Shown one piece after another: positions 1 through 5,589 of a DNA stretch of 5,987 nt (the stretch's first letter is position 1; the number at the start of each line of letters is the position of its first letter). The notes under the pieces were generated by a model. It made no database searches and had not been told where the DNA came from. It worked only from the letters and a program-made list of their open reading frames with translations. The stretch is from an uncultured Lachnospiraceae bacterium. GTDB taxonomy: Bacteria > Bacillota > Clostridia > Lachnospirales > Lachnospiraceae. The stretch spans positions 1-5,987 of the forward strand of contig CASGVX010000135.1 in assembly GCA_949346185.1 (NCBI GenBank). The letters run 5' to 3'. Made by a program: the position numbers and the translations under genes.

Positions 1-95
1 AACTATCTGCGAACTTGTAGGAACACATGGAATAGTATCATTAAAACACTTATCTATAAAAATGTTGAATGATTCTTGATTATAACTGTGCAAAA

Positions 96-296
96 TTAGC
101 CGATTCTTACTACGTTTGATGCCTGAGGCCCTTTTTCGCCGTTTACAACGTCGAATTCTACTTCTTCACCCTCGTCGAGAACCTTGAACCCGTCCATCTG
201 AAGAGCGGAGAAGTGTACGAATACATCTTTTCCTGTTTCGTCTGAGATAAAGCCGAATCCCTTTTTGGCATTAAACCATTTCACTGTTCCTTTCAT
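96..296 (-). CDS. csp: Cold shock protein, CspA family (66 aa)
   Basis: Small single-domain nucleic-acid-binding protein, expected to act in the cytoplasm as an RNA chaperone that melts secondary structure in mRNA. The whole 66-residue length is one cold-shock (OB-fold) domain, the usual size for the family. The N-terminus MKGTVKWFNAKKGFGFI carries RNP1 (KGFGFI, residues 12-17), and RNP2 is VFVHF (25-29). The end GPQASNVVRIG is also typical. The start is firm: on the minus strand an AGGAGG (positions 304-309) lies 7 nt before the ATG. It is a single gene, divergent from the thioesterase gene, with its own promoter candidate at 356-384. No clear terminator hairpin is visible between the stop codon and the left edge. 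The family is certain; which csp paralogue it is, and whether it is cold-induced, cannot be read from the sequence. Confidence 0.97.
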   Translation of the reverse strand: MKGTVKWFNAKKGFGFISDETGKDVFVHFSALQMDGFKVLDEGEEVEFDVVNGEKGPQASNVVRIG

Positions 297-324
297 TGTA
301 CTGCCTCCTAAAAATATATTCTGT

Positions 325-336
325 TGTCAAATGACA
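325..336. repeat. Palindrome TGTCAAATGACA in the cold shock gene leader
   Basis: This is a 12-bp inverted repeat with 5-bp arms (TGTCA/TGACA) around AA. It lies between the predicted transcription start near 349 and the ribosome site of the cold shock gene. As RNA the 2-nt loop is too tight for a normal hairpin, so a protein-binding site on DNA is the likelier reading, if it is functional at all. A match this short could be chance. Confidence 0.3.
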
Positions 337-355
337 TTTTTTTGCCAACATATAT

Positions 356-384
356 AATCTATCATATCCGAAGGGAAGTGTCAA
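356..384 (-). promoter_or_regulatory. Sigma-A promoter candidate for the cold shock gene
   Basis: Read on the minus strand, a perfect -35 box TTGACA (379-384) is followed after exactly 17 nt by TAGATT (356-361), which matches 4 of 6 bases of TATAAT. Transcription would start near 349, giving a leader of about 50 nt before the ATG at 296. That is much shorter than the long structured leader known for Escherichia coli cspA. The -35 box lies only 11 nt from the -35-like element of the opposing thioesterase promoter. Confidence 0.6.
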
Positions 385-395
385 TGAAATAATGC

Positions 396-424
396 TGGGA
401 ATCATTTCTTTCTTGTGATATACT
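396..424 (+). promoter_or_regulatory. Extended -10 promoter candidate for the thioesterase gene
   Basis: The -10 box TATACT (419-424) matches 5 of 6 consensus bases and is preceded by TGA, giving the TGn extended -10 motif. The -35 region 17 nt upstream (TGGGAA, 396-401) matches only 3 of 6, which is tolerable in an extended -10 promoter. The start would be near 431, leaving about 26 nt before the ATG at 457. The same promoter could also serve the ASST-like gene downstream. Confidence 0.5.
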
Positions 425-435
425 TTCTATAGAAA
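424..435. promoter_or_regulatory. Operator-like palindrome over the predicted transcription start
   Basis: TTTCTATAGAAA is a perfect 12-bp palindrome. It begins at the last base of the TATACT -10 box and covers the predicted start site near 431, where a bound repressor would block initiation. I do not recognise it as a named regulator's site. Symmetric AT-rich 12-mers also arise by chance, so the function is inferred from position alone. Confidence 0.3.
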
Positions 436-456
436 TAAAGAGGAGGATGTGGTAAA

Positions 457-891
457 ATGGAAAATGGTACGGTGACATACCGAAGGAAAGTCAATTATTA
501 TGAGACGGACTGCATGGGTATTGTCCATCACTCCAATTACATTCGGTTTTTCGAGGAAGCCAGGCTTGATTTGATGTCCCGGTGCGGCTTGTCCTATAGG
601 AATATCGAGGAGATGGGAATTATCATTCCCGTGACCTTTGTGGAATGCGAGTATGTGAAGCCCTTGCGGTATGACGACAATATTCGGATTGAGAGTTGCT
701 TTGCCAAATATCATGGAGTCAAGCTGGAAGTTTCTTATGAAATATATCGAGAGGGCACTCAGGAACTGTGCACTAGGGGAAAGACGGGGCATTGCTTTCT
801 GGATCGGGAAATGAAGCCCTTGCGAATGAAGAGGGAATTTCCGGAACTTTATCAAAAATTGATGATTCTGGTGGGGAAGAAAGAACTGTAG
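457..891 (+). CDS. Acyl-CoA thioesterase, 4HBT/YbgC-like hotdog family (144 aa)
   Basis: Predicted cytoplasmic hotdog-fold hydrolase that cleaves a thioester to a free acid and CoA (or another thiol). The signature is the N-terminal stretch YYETDCMGIVHHSNYIRFFE (residues 14-33), matching the 4-hydroxybenzoyl-CoA thioesterase/YbgC active-site motif. Asp18 is in the place of the family's catalytic aspartate, and HHSNY is the conserved turn after it. The pattern VECEYVKPLRYDD (62-74) is the usual second-strand motif. The length of 144 residues is normal for a single hotdog domain; such proteins work as dimers or tetramers. The start is supported by AGGAGG (441-446) ten nt upstream. Substrate cannot be deduced: relatives act on short- to long-chain or aromatic acyl-CoAs. 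The ASST-like gene follows after 67 bp with no visible terminator, so the two may be co-transcribed. Confidence 0.93.
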   Translation: MENGTVTYRRKVNYYETDCMGIVHHSNYIRFFEEARLDLMSRCGLSYRNIEEMGIIIPVTFVECEYVKPLRYDDNIRIESCFAKYHGVKLEVSYEIYREGTQELCTRGKTGHCFLDREMKPLRMKREFPELYQKLMILVGKKEL

Positions 892-958
892 AAGACTACA
901 TTGCAATTTGAAGTTTTCTGACAGTTTCCAAGCAGATACGCAAAAATGAGGTGTGGTT

Positions 959-2713
959 ATGAAGAAGAAGTTGCGAGTTATTATCATTACGCTGGTGGTG
1001 CTTTTGGCGGGCACTGGCGCTTTTTTGTGGAAAATGAATCGTATGTCCAAGGAGATTGAGGAGAAGGAGCAGGCCCTGCTGAAGGAGGAGCGGGATCTTC
1101 AGGAAGAGCAGAAGGGAAAAGTCTTGGATCAGATTAAAGAGGTGGATATCATTCCGCTTCGTCTGTCTGGCAGCGAGAAGAACGTGGTGACCACCGATTT
1201 CTCTTCCGTGGATGAAATCTATTCTGTCCCCAAGTCTGCTTCCGTGGAGGAAAATCTCACGGCAATTAAGAAAAATAAGGCATTTACCACGGAGGATGCG
1301 CTTTGGGCGTATAATCCCTATGGCACCAACAGAAACTCCATGTACGTGTATTTTGAGACAAAGGGCAATTGCTATGTAAGATATACTATTTCTGTAAGGG
1401 ATGCGTCCATTTCGGACTTTACCAGAACTGCCTATGCCAAGAATGCAGGGAAGGTGACGAAGGAACATGAATATCAGCTGGTGGGGCTGGTTCCGGGACA
1501 GACCAACTATATTCATTTGAAATTATTCAATCAGGATGACGAGCTTTCTGAGACGAAGACCTTTTCTATCGACATTCCCGCAAGCCCGGCGGGGGCGCCA
1601 AACCGTCTGGCAAGCAAGAAGGGCGTGAGCAAGAAGACCATTTCCAATGGGCTGTTTACCGTGTTTCAGGAGGGGAAGAAGGTGGGAAAAATCAGGCAGA
1701 CGGCCATTTTGCTCTATGACAATTCCGGCGTGCTGCGGGGGGAGATTCCCACGAATCACTACATAGGGCGGAATATGGAGCAAATTTATGACACCCTGAC
1801 CTATGCCACGTCTCCCAACCAGATGGTGCAAATCAATTCCCTAGGCCAAGTGACGAAAGCCATTGCCATCAATGGCTATGACCAGGCGGGGGAGTTTGCC
1901 TATGACGGATACGGCAACATCTATGCCATTGCCACGGCGAACCAGAAGGGTGCAAGCCCTAGGAGCAAGGTGCTGCAGATGGAGCTGGAGACAGGGAAGG
2001 TTTCTCAGGTGCTGGACATGGAGGATGTGCTTAAGAGCGTTTATCGGAAATCGTCAAAACAGGCAAAGAAGAAGAGCGTGAACTGGATTGATTTAAATTC
2101 CATTCAGGTGACGGGAACCAACAAGCTGTTGCTGAGTTCTAGGAAGCTGTCCAGCATCTTTCATGTAAGCAATGTGGGAAGCCTTCTTCCCAAAGTGAAT
2201 TATATTATTGCTGACAAGAAGATTTATGATGGCTATAAGAATCTCCAGAAAAAGGTGCTGACGAAGGCGTCGCAGGAGGAGGAATCAGAGCCCACAGCCA
2301 CCCCGGCGGTGAGGAACATTCTCAAAAAGCCGGTGGTGCCGGATCCGTTTATGTCCCAGTATGGCCAGGAGGCGCTCGGGTATAGAAAGCGGTCGGCAGA
2401 GGGGCAGTATGATTTGACCATGTTCAGCAACAATGCGGGCATGGGAGCCAAGGGGGATGGCAGTTCCTATTATCTGTCCTTCCGCGTGGACGAGACGACG
2501 AACACTTACCAGTTGAAGATAAAGAATAGGGTAGAGGGGAATCAGAAGGATGGAAATTATATTTTAAATGGCAGCCAGTATATTTATTGCCACAGCGATG
2601 CCAAGTCTTTCAAGGAGGCAGATACCACGGGAAGACTGATTCGGGAATACGCTACCCAGACCCGCCCCTACAGGGTATGCAAAAGGGATTTTAAAGACTT
2701 CTGGTTCCGGTAA
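959..2713 (+). CDS. Membrane-anchored aryl-sulfate sulfotransferase (ASST)-like protein, possibly non-catalytic (584 aa)
   Basis: Residues 1-5 are basic and about 6-24 form one hydrophobic segment, so this is probably an N-terminal membrane anchor with the bulk outside the cell. Residues about 28-60 are Glu/Lys/Gln-rich, a likely coiled-coil stalk. About 65-205 resembles the beta-sandwich N-domain of ASST proteins. The rest resembles the six-bladed propeller of PAPS-independent arylsulfotransferases: YDNSGVLRG (253-261), YDGYGNIYAIA (315-325), NWIDLNSI (375-382), LLSSRKLSS (391-399), FMSQYGQEALGY (464-475) and the terminal YRV-KRDFKDFWF. In active enzymes I expect His in the HD, WxHxNS and GQH motifs. 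Here these read FAYD, WIDLNS (Asp378) and GQE (Glu471); only Arg395 remains. A charged linker containing PTATP interrupts the propeller at about 432-462. I chose ATG 959 because GAGGTG (948-953) lies 5 nt upstream; a GTG at 953 overlaps that site. Family fairly sure, activity doubtful. Confidence 0.75.
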   Translation: MKKKLRVIIITLVVLLAGTGAFLWKMNRMSKEIEEKEQALLKEERDLQEEQKGKVLDQIKEVDIIPLRLSGSEKNVVTTDFSSVDEIYSVPKSASVEENLTAIKKNKAFTTEDALWAYNPYGTNRNSMYVYFETKGNCYVRYTISVRDASISDFTRTAYAKNAGKVTKEHEYQLVGLVPGQTNYIHLKLFNQDDELSETKTFSIDIPASPAGAPNRLASKKGVSKKTISNGLFTVFQEGKKVGKIRQTAILLYDNSGVLRGEIPTNHYIGRNMEQIYDTLTYATSPNQMVQINSLGQVTKAIAINGYDQAGEFAYDGYGNIYAIATANQKGASPRSKVLQMELETGKVSQVLDMEDVLKSVYRKSSKQAKKKSVNWIDLNSIQVTGTNKLLLSSRKLSSIFHVSNVGSLLPKVNYIIADKKIYDGYKNLQKKVLTKASQEEESEPTATPAVRNILKKPVVPDPFMSQYGQEALGYRKRSAEGQYDLTMFSNNAGMGAKGDGSSYYLSFRVDETTNTYQLKIKNRVEGNQKDGNYILNGSQYIYCHSDAKSFKEADTTGRLIREYATQTRPYRVCKRDFKDFWFR

Positions 2714-2717
2714 TTCG

Positions 2718-2746
2718 TTGACCGGGGGAGTGAAAAGATGTATAAT
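2718..2746 (+). promoter_or_regulatory. Strong sigma-A promoter for the transaldolase-transketolase cluster
   Basis: TTGACC (2718-2723, 5 of 6) and a perfect TATAAT (2741-2746) are separated by exactly 17 nt. This is the best promoter match in the window, and it begins 4 nt after the stop codon of the ASST-like gene. Transcription would start near 2753, giving a leader of about 105 nt before the transaldolase ATG. It explains how the sugar-phosphate genes can be expressed independently of the upstream pair. Confidence 0.75.
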
Positions 2747-2830
2747 GAAAGAAGGCGCATATTGAAGGGCGGAAGTCCCGAAAAAGGGCTTTTGCAGAGT
2801 TATGAATGGAATTGTTGCTATTCAAGGTAA
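2738..2830 (+). CDS. Possible small ORF (30 aa) in the transaldolase leader region
   Basis: An ATG at 2738 opens a 30-codon frame ending in TAA at 2828-2830, and GGGGGAG (2724-2730) lies 7 nt before it, a good ribosome site. The peptide begins MYNERRRILKGG and ends WNCCYSR; I recognise no family, and no signal peptide or membrane segment is visible. Its ATG directly abuts TATAAT, so a transcript starting near 2753 would lack the start codon. It could only be translated from RNA reading through from the ASST-like gene. It may be a chance frame; a role as a leader peptide is speculation. Confidence 0.2.
   Translation: MYNERRRILKGGSPEKGLLQSYEWNCCYSR
2769..2795 (+). other. Hairpin in the 5' leader of the transaldolase mRNA
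   Basis: The arms GCGGAAG-T-CCC (2769-2779) and GGGCTTTTGC (2786-2795) pair over ten base pairs, two of them G-U, with one bulged U and a GAAAAA loop. It begins about 16 nt after the predicted transcription start. Only four T's follow the GGGC, and they pair within the stem, so a strong intrinsic terminator is unlikely. It could protect the 5' end, attenuate, or weakly end transcripts from the ASST-like gene. It does not match a riboswitch that I know. Confidence 0.4.
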
Positions 2831-2857
2831 TATTAAATTTGAAGGAGGATTACATTT

Positions 2858-3517
2858 ATGAAGCTATTCGTTGACACAGGAAAGATTGAGGACATTCGGA
2901 AGGCAAATGACATGGGCGTGATTTGCGGCGTTACCACCAACCCATCCTTGATTGCGAAAGAGGGCGGAAAGAGTCAGGAGGAAATCCTGCAGGAAATCGC
3001 ATCCATCGTGGACGGCCCCATCAGCGGCGAGGTAAAGGCTACTACGGTAGACGCAGAGGGGATGATTGCAGAGGGGCGCGAGATTGCCAAGCTGCATCCG
3101 AATATGGTCGTTAAGATTCCCATGACGGTAGAGGGCTTGAAGGCTACGAAAGTTCTTTCCAGCGAGGGAATCAAGTGTAATGTGACTTTGATTTTTAGCG
3201 CAAATCAGGCGCTTCTGGCGGCAAAGGCAGGCGCTGCATATGTGTCTCCATTCTTGGGACGGCTGGATGACATCTCCATGCCGGGCATCGACTTGATTGA
3301 GTCTATTGCGGCTATTTTTGCAAATTATCCGGACATCAGCACGGAGATCATTGCGGCCAGCATCCGCAATCCGATTCATGTAACGGACTGCGCATTGGCA
3401 GGGGCTGACATTGCAACAGTTCCCTATAATGTCATCGAGCAGATGACGAAGCATCCGCTGACGGAGCAGGGCATTGAGAAGTTCCAGAAGGATTATATCG
3501 CTGTCTTTGGCGAGTAA
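2858..3517 (+). CDS. tal: Transaldolase, TalC/FSA-like short subfamily (219 aa)
   Basis: Class I aldolase of the non-oxidative pentose phosphate pathway. It moves a dihydroxyacetone unit between sedoheptulose 7-phosphate and glyceraldehyde 3-phosphate, giving erythrose 4-phosphate and fructose 6-phosphate. The start MKLFVDTG has Asp6; GVTTNPS (24-30) has Thr26 and Asn28; VVKIPMT (84-90) has the Schiff-base Lys86; AASIR (166-170) has the phosphate-binding Ser/Arg. The length of about 220 fits the short single-barrel subfamily, which also contains fructose-6-phosphate aldolase. Two positions favour transaldolase: Glu58 where E. coli FsaA has Gln59, and Phe132 where FsaA has Tyr131. The latter is the residue behind the known TalB Phe178Tyr switch. 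This alignment is from memory. The start is firm, with GGAGG 8-9 nt before the ATG. It is first gene of a cluster with both transketolase subunits, which use the same sugar phosphates. Confidence 0.95.
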   Translation: MKLFVDTGKIEDIRKANDMGVICGVTTNPSLIAKEGGKSQEEILQEIASIVDGPISGEVKATTVDAEGMIAEGREIAKLHPNMVVKIPMTVEGLKATKVLSSEGIKCNVTLIFSANQALLAAKAGAAYVSPFLGRLDDISMPGIDLIESIAAIFANYPDISTEIIAASIRNPIHVTDCALAGADIATVPYNVIEQMTKHPLTEQGIEKFQKDYIAVFGE

Positions 3518-3568
3518 TGACATAGACACTGCGGCGAACAGCAATCTAAATTTAGAAAGGAAATGAAC

Positions 3569-4396
3569 ATGGATACTTTAGCGTTGAAGAAAACTGCGAA
3601 TGAAGTGCGCAAGGGGATTGTGACGGCTGTGCATAGTGCAAAGTCCGGCCATCCCGGCGGCTCTCTGTCCGCAGCAGACATTTTGACATACCTCTTTTTC
3701 GAGGAGATGAATATTGACCCCAAAGACCCGAAGAAGGCAGACAGGGATCGCTTCGTGCTTTCCAAAGGACATATTGCTCCGGGATATTATTCCACGCTGG
3801 CGCAAAGGGGCTTTTTCCCGGTGGAGGACTTGACTACCCTGCGTCATGTGGGTTCTTATCTGCAGGGGCATCCTGACATGAAGCATATTCCCGGGGTGGA
3901 TATGTCCAGCGGCTCTCTGGGACAGGGCGGTTCTGCGGCAGTGGGCATGGCTCTGGCCGGGAAATTAGACGAGAAAGATTACCGGGTATACTGTCTCTTT
4001 GGAGACGGAGAGATCCAGGAAGGGCAGGTCTGGGAGGCCGCCATGTTTGCCGGGGCGAGAAAACTGGATAATCTGGTATTTATCGTGGATAACAATGGGC
4101 TTCAGATTGATGGAAACATCGAGGATGTATGTTCTCCTTATCCTATTGCAGACAAGTTCAAGGCATTCAATTTCAATGTGATCGAGATTGACGCCCATGA
4201 CTTTGACCAGATTGAGGCGGCTTTCCAAAAGGCGAGAGAGACCAAGGGACAGCCTACCGCCATCGTGGCAAAGAGCGTCAAGGGAAAGGGCGTATCCTTT
4301 ATGGAGAATCAGGCAAGCTGGCATGGCTCAGCGCCCAACGATGAGCAGTACGCCCAGGCGATGGCAGACTTGGAAAAGATAGGAGAAAGTTTATAA
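3569..4396 (+). CDS. Transketolase, N-terminal (thiamine diphosphate-binding) subunit (275 aa)
   Basis: One half of a split transketolase, the thiamine-diphosphate and metal-dependent enzyme that transfers two-carbon ketol units between pentose phosphates and C3-C7 sugars. Visible motifs are SGHPGGSLSAAD (26-37, His28), LSKGHIAPGYY (64-74, His68), GSLGQGG (115-121) and the thiamine-diphosphate fold motif from GDGEIQEG (145-152) to DNN (174-176). Asp146 and Asn176 are the expected metal ligands. WHG (251-253) is the usual late active-site element. The length fits the N-terminal half only; the pyrimidine-binding half is the next gene. I start at ATG 3569 because the AGGA (3558-3561) is 7 nt away; the in-frame ATG at 3563, adding two residues, is only 1 nt from it. 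The gene follows transaldolase by 51 bp with no terminator and should share its transcript. Confidence 0.96.
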   Translation: MDTLALKKTANEVRKGIVTAVHSAKSGHPGGSLSAADILTYLFFEEMNIDPKDPKKADRDRFVLSKGHIAPGYYSTLAQRGFFPVEDLTTLRHVGSYLQGHPDMKHIPGVDMSSGSLGQGGSAAVGMALAGKLDEKDYRVYCLFGDGEIQEGQVWEAAMFAGARKLDNLVFIVDNNGLQIDGNIEDVCSPYPIADKFKAFNFNVIEIDAHDFDQIEAAFQKARETKGQPTAIVAKSVKGKGVSFMENQASWHGSAPNDEQYAQAMADLEKIGESL

Positions 4397-4445
4397 GACG
4401 AGCTGGATTGTTATACAAATATTGTGCTTGCGCAGAGGGCAGGGG

Positions 4446-4472
4446 GCTGTTCGCAGAATGTGCGGGTACAGC
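4446..4472 (+). other. Hairpin between the two transketolase subunit genes
   Basis: GCTGT (4446-4450) pairs with ACAGC (4468-4472), and CGCA (4452-4455) pairs with TGCG (4461-4464), with a small internal loop and a GAATG apical loop. No T-run follows, so it is not a terminator. It ends 6 nt before the GGAG ribosome site of the C-terminal subunit gene. It could therefore affect mRNA stability or translation of that subunit; this is inferred from position. Confidence 0.35.
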
Positions 4473-4489
4473 AAGAATGGAGAGTTGAT

Positions 4490-5431
4490 ATGGCAGATGT
4501 AAAGAAAATTGCTACGAGAGAGAGTTATGGCAACGCTTTAGCAGAACTTGCCGGGGATTATCCGGATTTGGTTGTGCTGGATGCGGATCTGGCGGCGGCG
4601 ACAAAGACAGGCATATTTAAGAAAGCCTATCCGGACAGACATATAGATTGCGGCATTGCGGAGAGCAATATGGTAGGAATTGCGGCGGGACTTGCCACTG
4701 CAGGAAAGATTCCCTTTGTGAGTTCCTTCGCAATGTTTGCGGCAGGGCGCGCTTTTGAGCAGGTGCGCAATTCCGTGGGGTATCCGAAGCTGAATGTTAA
4801 GATTGGCGCTACCCATGCGGGCATTTCCGTAGGAGAGGATGGAGCCACCCACCAGTGCTGCGAGGATTTGGCGCTGATGCGCACCATTCCCGGCATGGTG
4901 GTGATGAACCCATCTGATGACGTGGAAGCGAAGGCGGCGGTGAAGGCGGCTTTGGATCATCAGGGTCCGGTGTATATCCGCTTCGGGAGACTGGCAGTGC
5001 CGGTGATTAATGACAAGCCTGATTACAAGTTTGAGATTGGAAAGGGCGTTACCCTGAGAGAGGGCAAGGATGTCACCTTGATGGCAACCGGCTTGGAAGT
5101 GGGCGAGACCTTGGCGGCTGCTGAGAAGCTGTCGGCTGATGGAATTGATGCGAAGGTAATCAATATTCATACCATTAAGCCTTTGGATGAGGATTTGATC
5201 GTTGCTGCGGCAAAGGAGACTGGCAAGGTGGTGACTGTGGAGGAGCATTCTGTCATCGGCGGTCTGGGAAGCGCAGTGTGCGACTGCTTGGCGGAAAAAG
5301 CACCTACCCAGGTGCTGAAAATTGGCGTGAATGATACCTTTGGCGAGTCTGGGCCGGCAGTGGAGCTGATTAAGAAGTATGGATTGGATGCAGAGGGCAT
5401 TTATGCAAAGGTGAAGGCGTTTATGGCATAG
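4490..5431 (+). CDS. Transketolase, C-terminal subunit (313 aa)
   Basis: The partner half of the split transketolase, supplying the pyrimidine-binding domain and the C-terminal domain. LDADLAAATKTG (30-41) and CGIAESNMVGIAAG (54-67) are diagnostic. Glu58 is the conserved glutamate that activates thiamine diphosphate by contacting its pyrimidine ring. FVSSFAMF (76-83), GEDGATHQ (115-122, His121) and YIRFGR (162-167) line the substrate and cofactor site. Residues about 190-313 form the C-terminal domain, ending in the GESGPA (285-290) pattern. The length of about 310 residues is usual for split transketolases and similar to the related region of DXP synthase. I chose ATG 4490 because GGAG (4479-4482) lies 7 nt upstream and homologous proteins begin close to the KKIATRESYG motif. 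A longer GTG start at 4424 has no ribosome site. This is the last gene of the cluster; a strong hairpin terminator follows. Confidence 0.96.
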   Translation: MADVKKIATRESYGNALAELAGDYPDLVVLDADLAAATKTGIFKKAYPDRHIDCGIAESNMVGIAAGLATAGKIPFVSSFAMFAAGRAFEQVRNSVGYPKLNVKIGATHAGISVGEDGATHQCCEDLALMRTIPGMVVMNPSDDVEAKAAVKAALDHQGPVYIRFGRLAVPVINDKPDYKFEIGKGVTLREGKDVTLMATGLEVGETLAAAEKLSADGIDAKVINIHTIKPLDEDLIVAAAKETGKVVTVEEHSVIGGLGSAVCDCLAEKAPTQVLKIGVNDTFGESGPAVELIKKYGLDAEGIYAKVKAFMA

Positions 5432-5457
5432 GCATCAGAAGAGAAACAATGTGGAAT

Positions 5458-5494
5458 AAAAGGGCAAAATCTATATTTTGCCCTTTTCCATTTT
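5458..5494 (+). terminator. Intrinsic terminator after the transketolase cluster
   Basis: The arms AAAAGGGCAAAAT (5458-5470) and ATTTTGCCCTTTT (5475-5487) are perfect 13-bp complements around a CTAT loop, and the 3' arm ends in TTTT followed by CCATTTT. The A-rich 5' flank mirrors the T-rich 3' flank, so it could work in both directions. It begins 26 nt after the stop of the transketolase C-terminal subunit gene and separates the cluster from the secreted-protein gene. Confidence 0.9.
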
Positions 5495-5503
5495 ACTGTA
5501 AAA
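5491..5503. repeat. Palindrome TTTTACTGTAAAA downstream of the terminator
   Basis: Six-base arms (TTTTAC/GTAAAA) are symmetric around one T. The element starts at the T-run of the terminator and lies about 87 bp before the secreted-protein gene. It is upstream of that gene's weak promoter candidate. It could be a regulator site, or simply AT-rich sequence beside the terminator. Confidence 0.25.
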
Positions 5504-5537
5504 GTAAAGCCAAGCATATGAGCGGCGGCCATAGTTC

Positions 5538-5567
5538 GTGACAAAAAGAGAACTGCAAGGATATTGC
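5538..5567 (+). promoter_or_regulatory. Weak promoter candidate for the secreted leucine-rich protein
   Basis: GTGACA (5538-5543, 5 of 6 against TTGACA) is followed after 18 nt by TATTGC (5562-5567), which matches only 3 of 6. The start would fall near 5574, almost on the AGGAGG ribosome site at 5576, which is very close. A promoter is expected here because of the preceding terminator, but this assignment is tentative. Confidence 0.25.
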
Positions 5568-5589
5568 ATAGGGATAGGAGGCTCGCAGT

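Noticed and set aside
1..95. Two plus-strand frames are open from the left edge, ending at about 72 and 79, which could be the tail of a gene.
   Set aside because: They are only about 23-25 codons, no motif is recognisable, and two frames are open at once in AT-rich sequence.
953..958. A GTG start two codons upstream for the ASST-like protein.
   Set aside because: The GTG lies inside the GAGGTG ribosome site that serves ATG 959.
2175..2192. A 7-bp inverted repeat (TGGGAAG/CTTCCCA around CCTT) inside the ASST-like gene.
   Set aside because: It lies within a coding frame, has no T-run after it and is short enough to be chance.
2747..2857. A known riboswitch in the transaldolase leader.
   Set aside because: Only one hairpin is convincing, and I could match no conserved ligand-binding core.
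3546..3555. Palindrome CTAAATTTAG before the transketolase N-terminal gene.
   Set aside because: Ten AT-rich bases next to a ribosome site inside an apparent operon; too short to support a function.
4424..4489. A GTG start would extend the transketolase C-terminal subunit by 22 residues.
   Set aside because: There is no ribosome site before 4424, while ATG 4490 has GGAG at 7 nt. The extension does not look like family sequence and overlaps a hairpin.
4538..5248. A long minus-strand open frame opposite the transketolase C-terminal gene, with similar frames opposite transaldolase (2864-3544) and the thioesterase (427-1050).
   Set aside because: They lie wholly or mostly over confident plus-strand genes, show no recognisable family and have low-complexity His/Leu/Arg-rich composition. 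They are by-products of codon bias.
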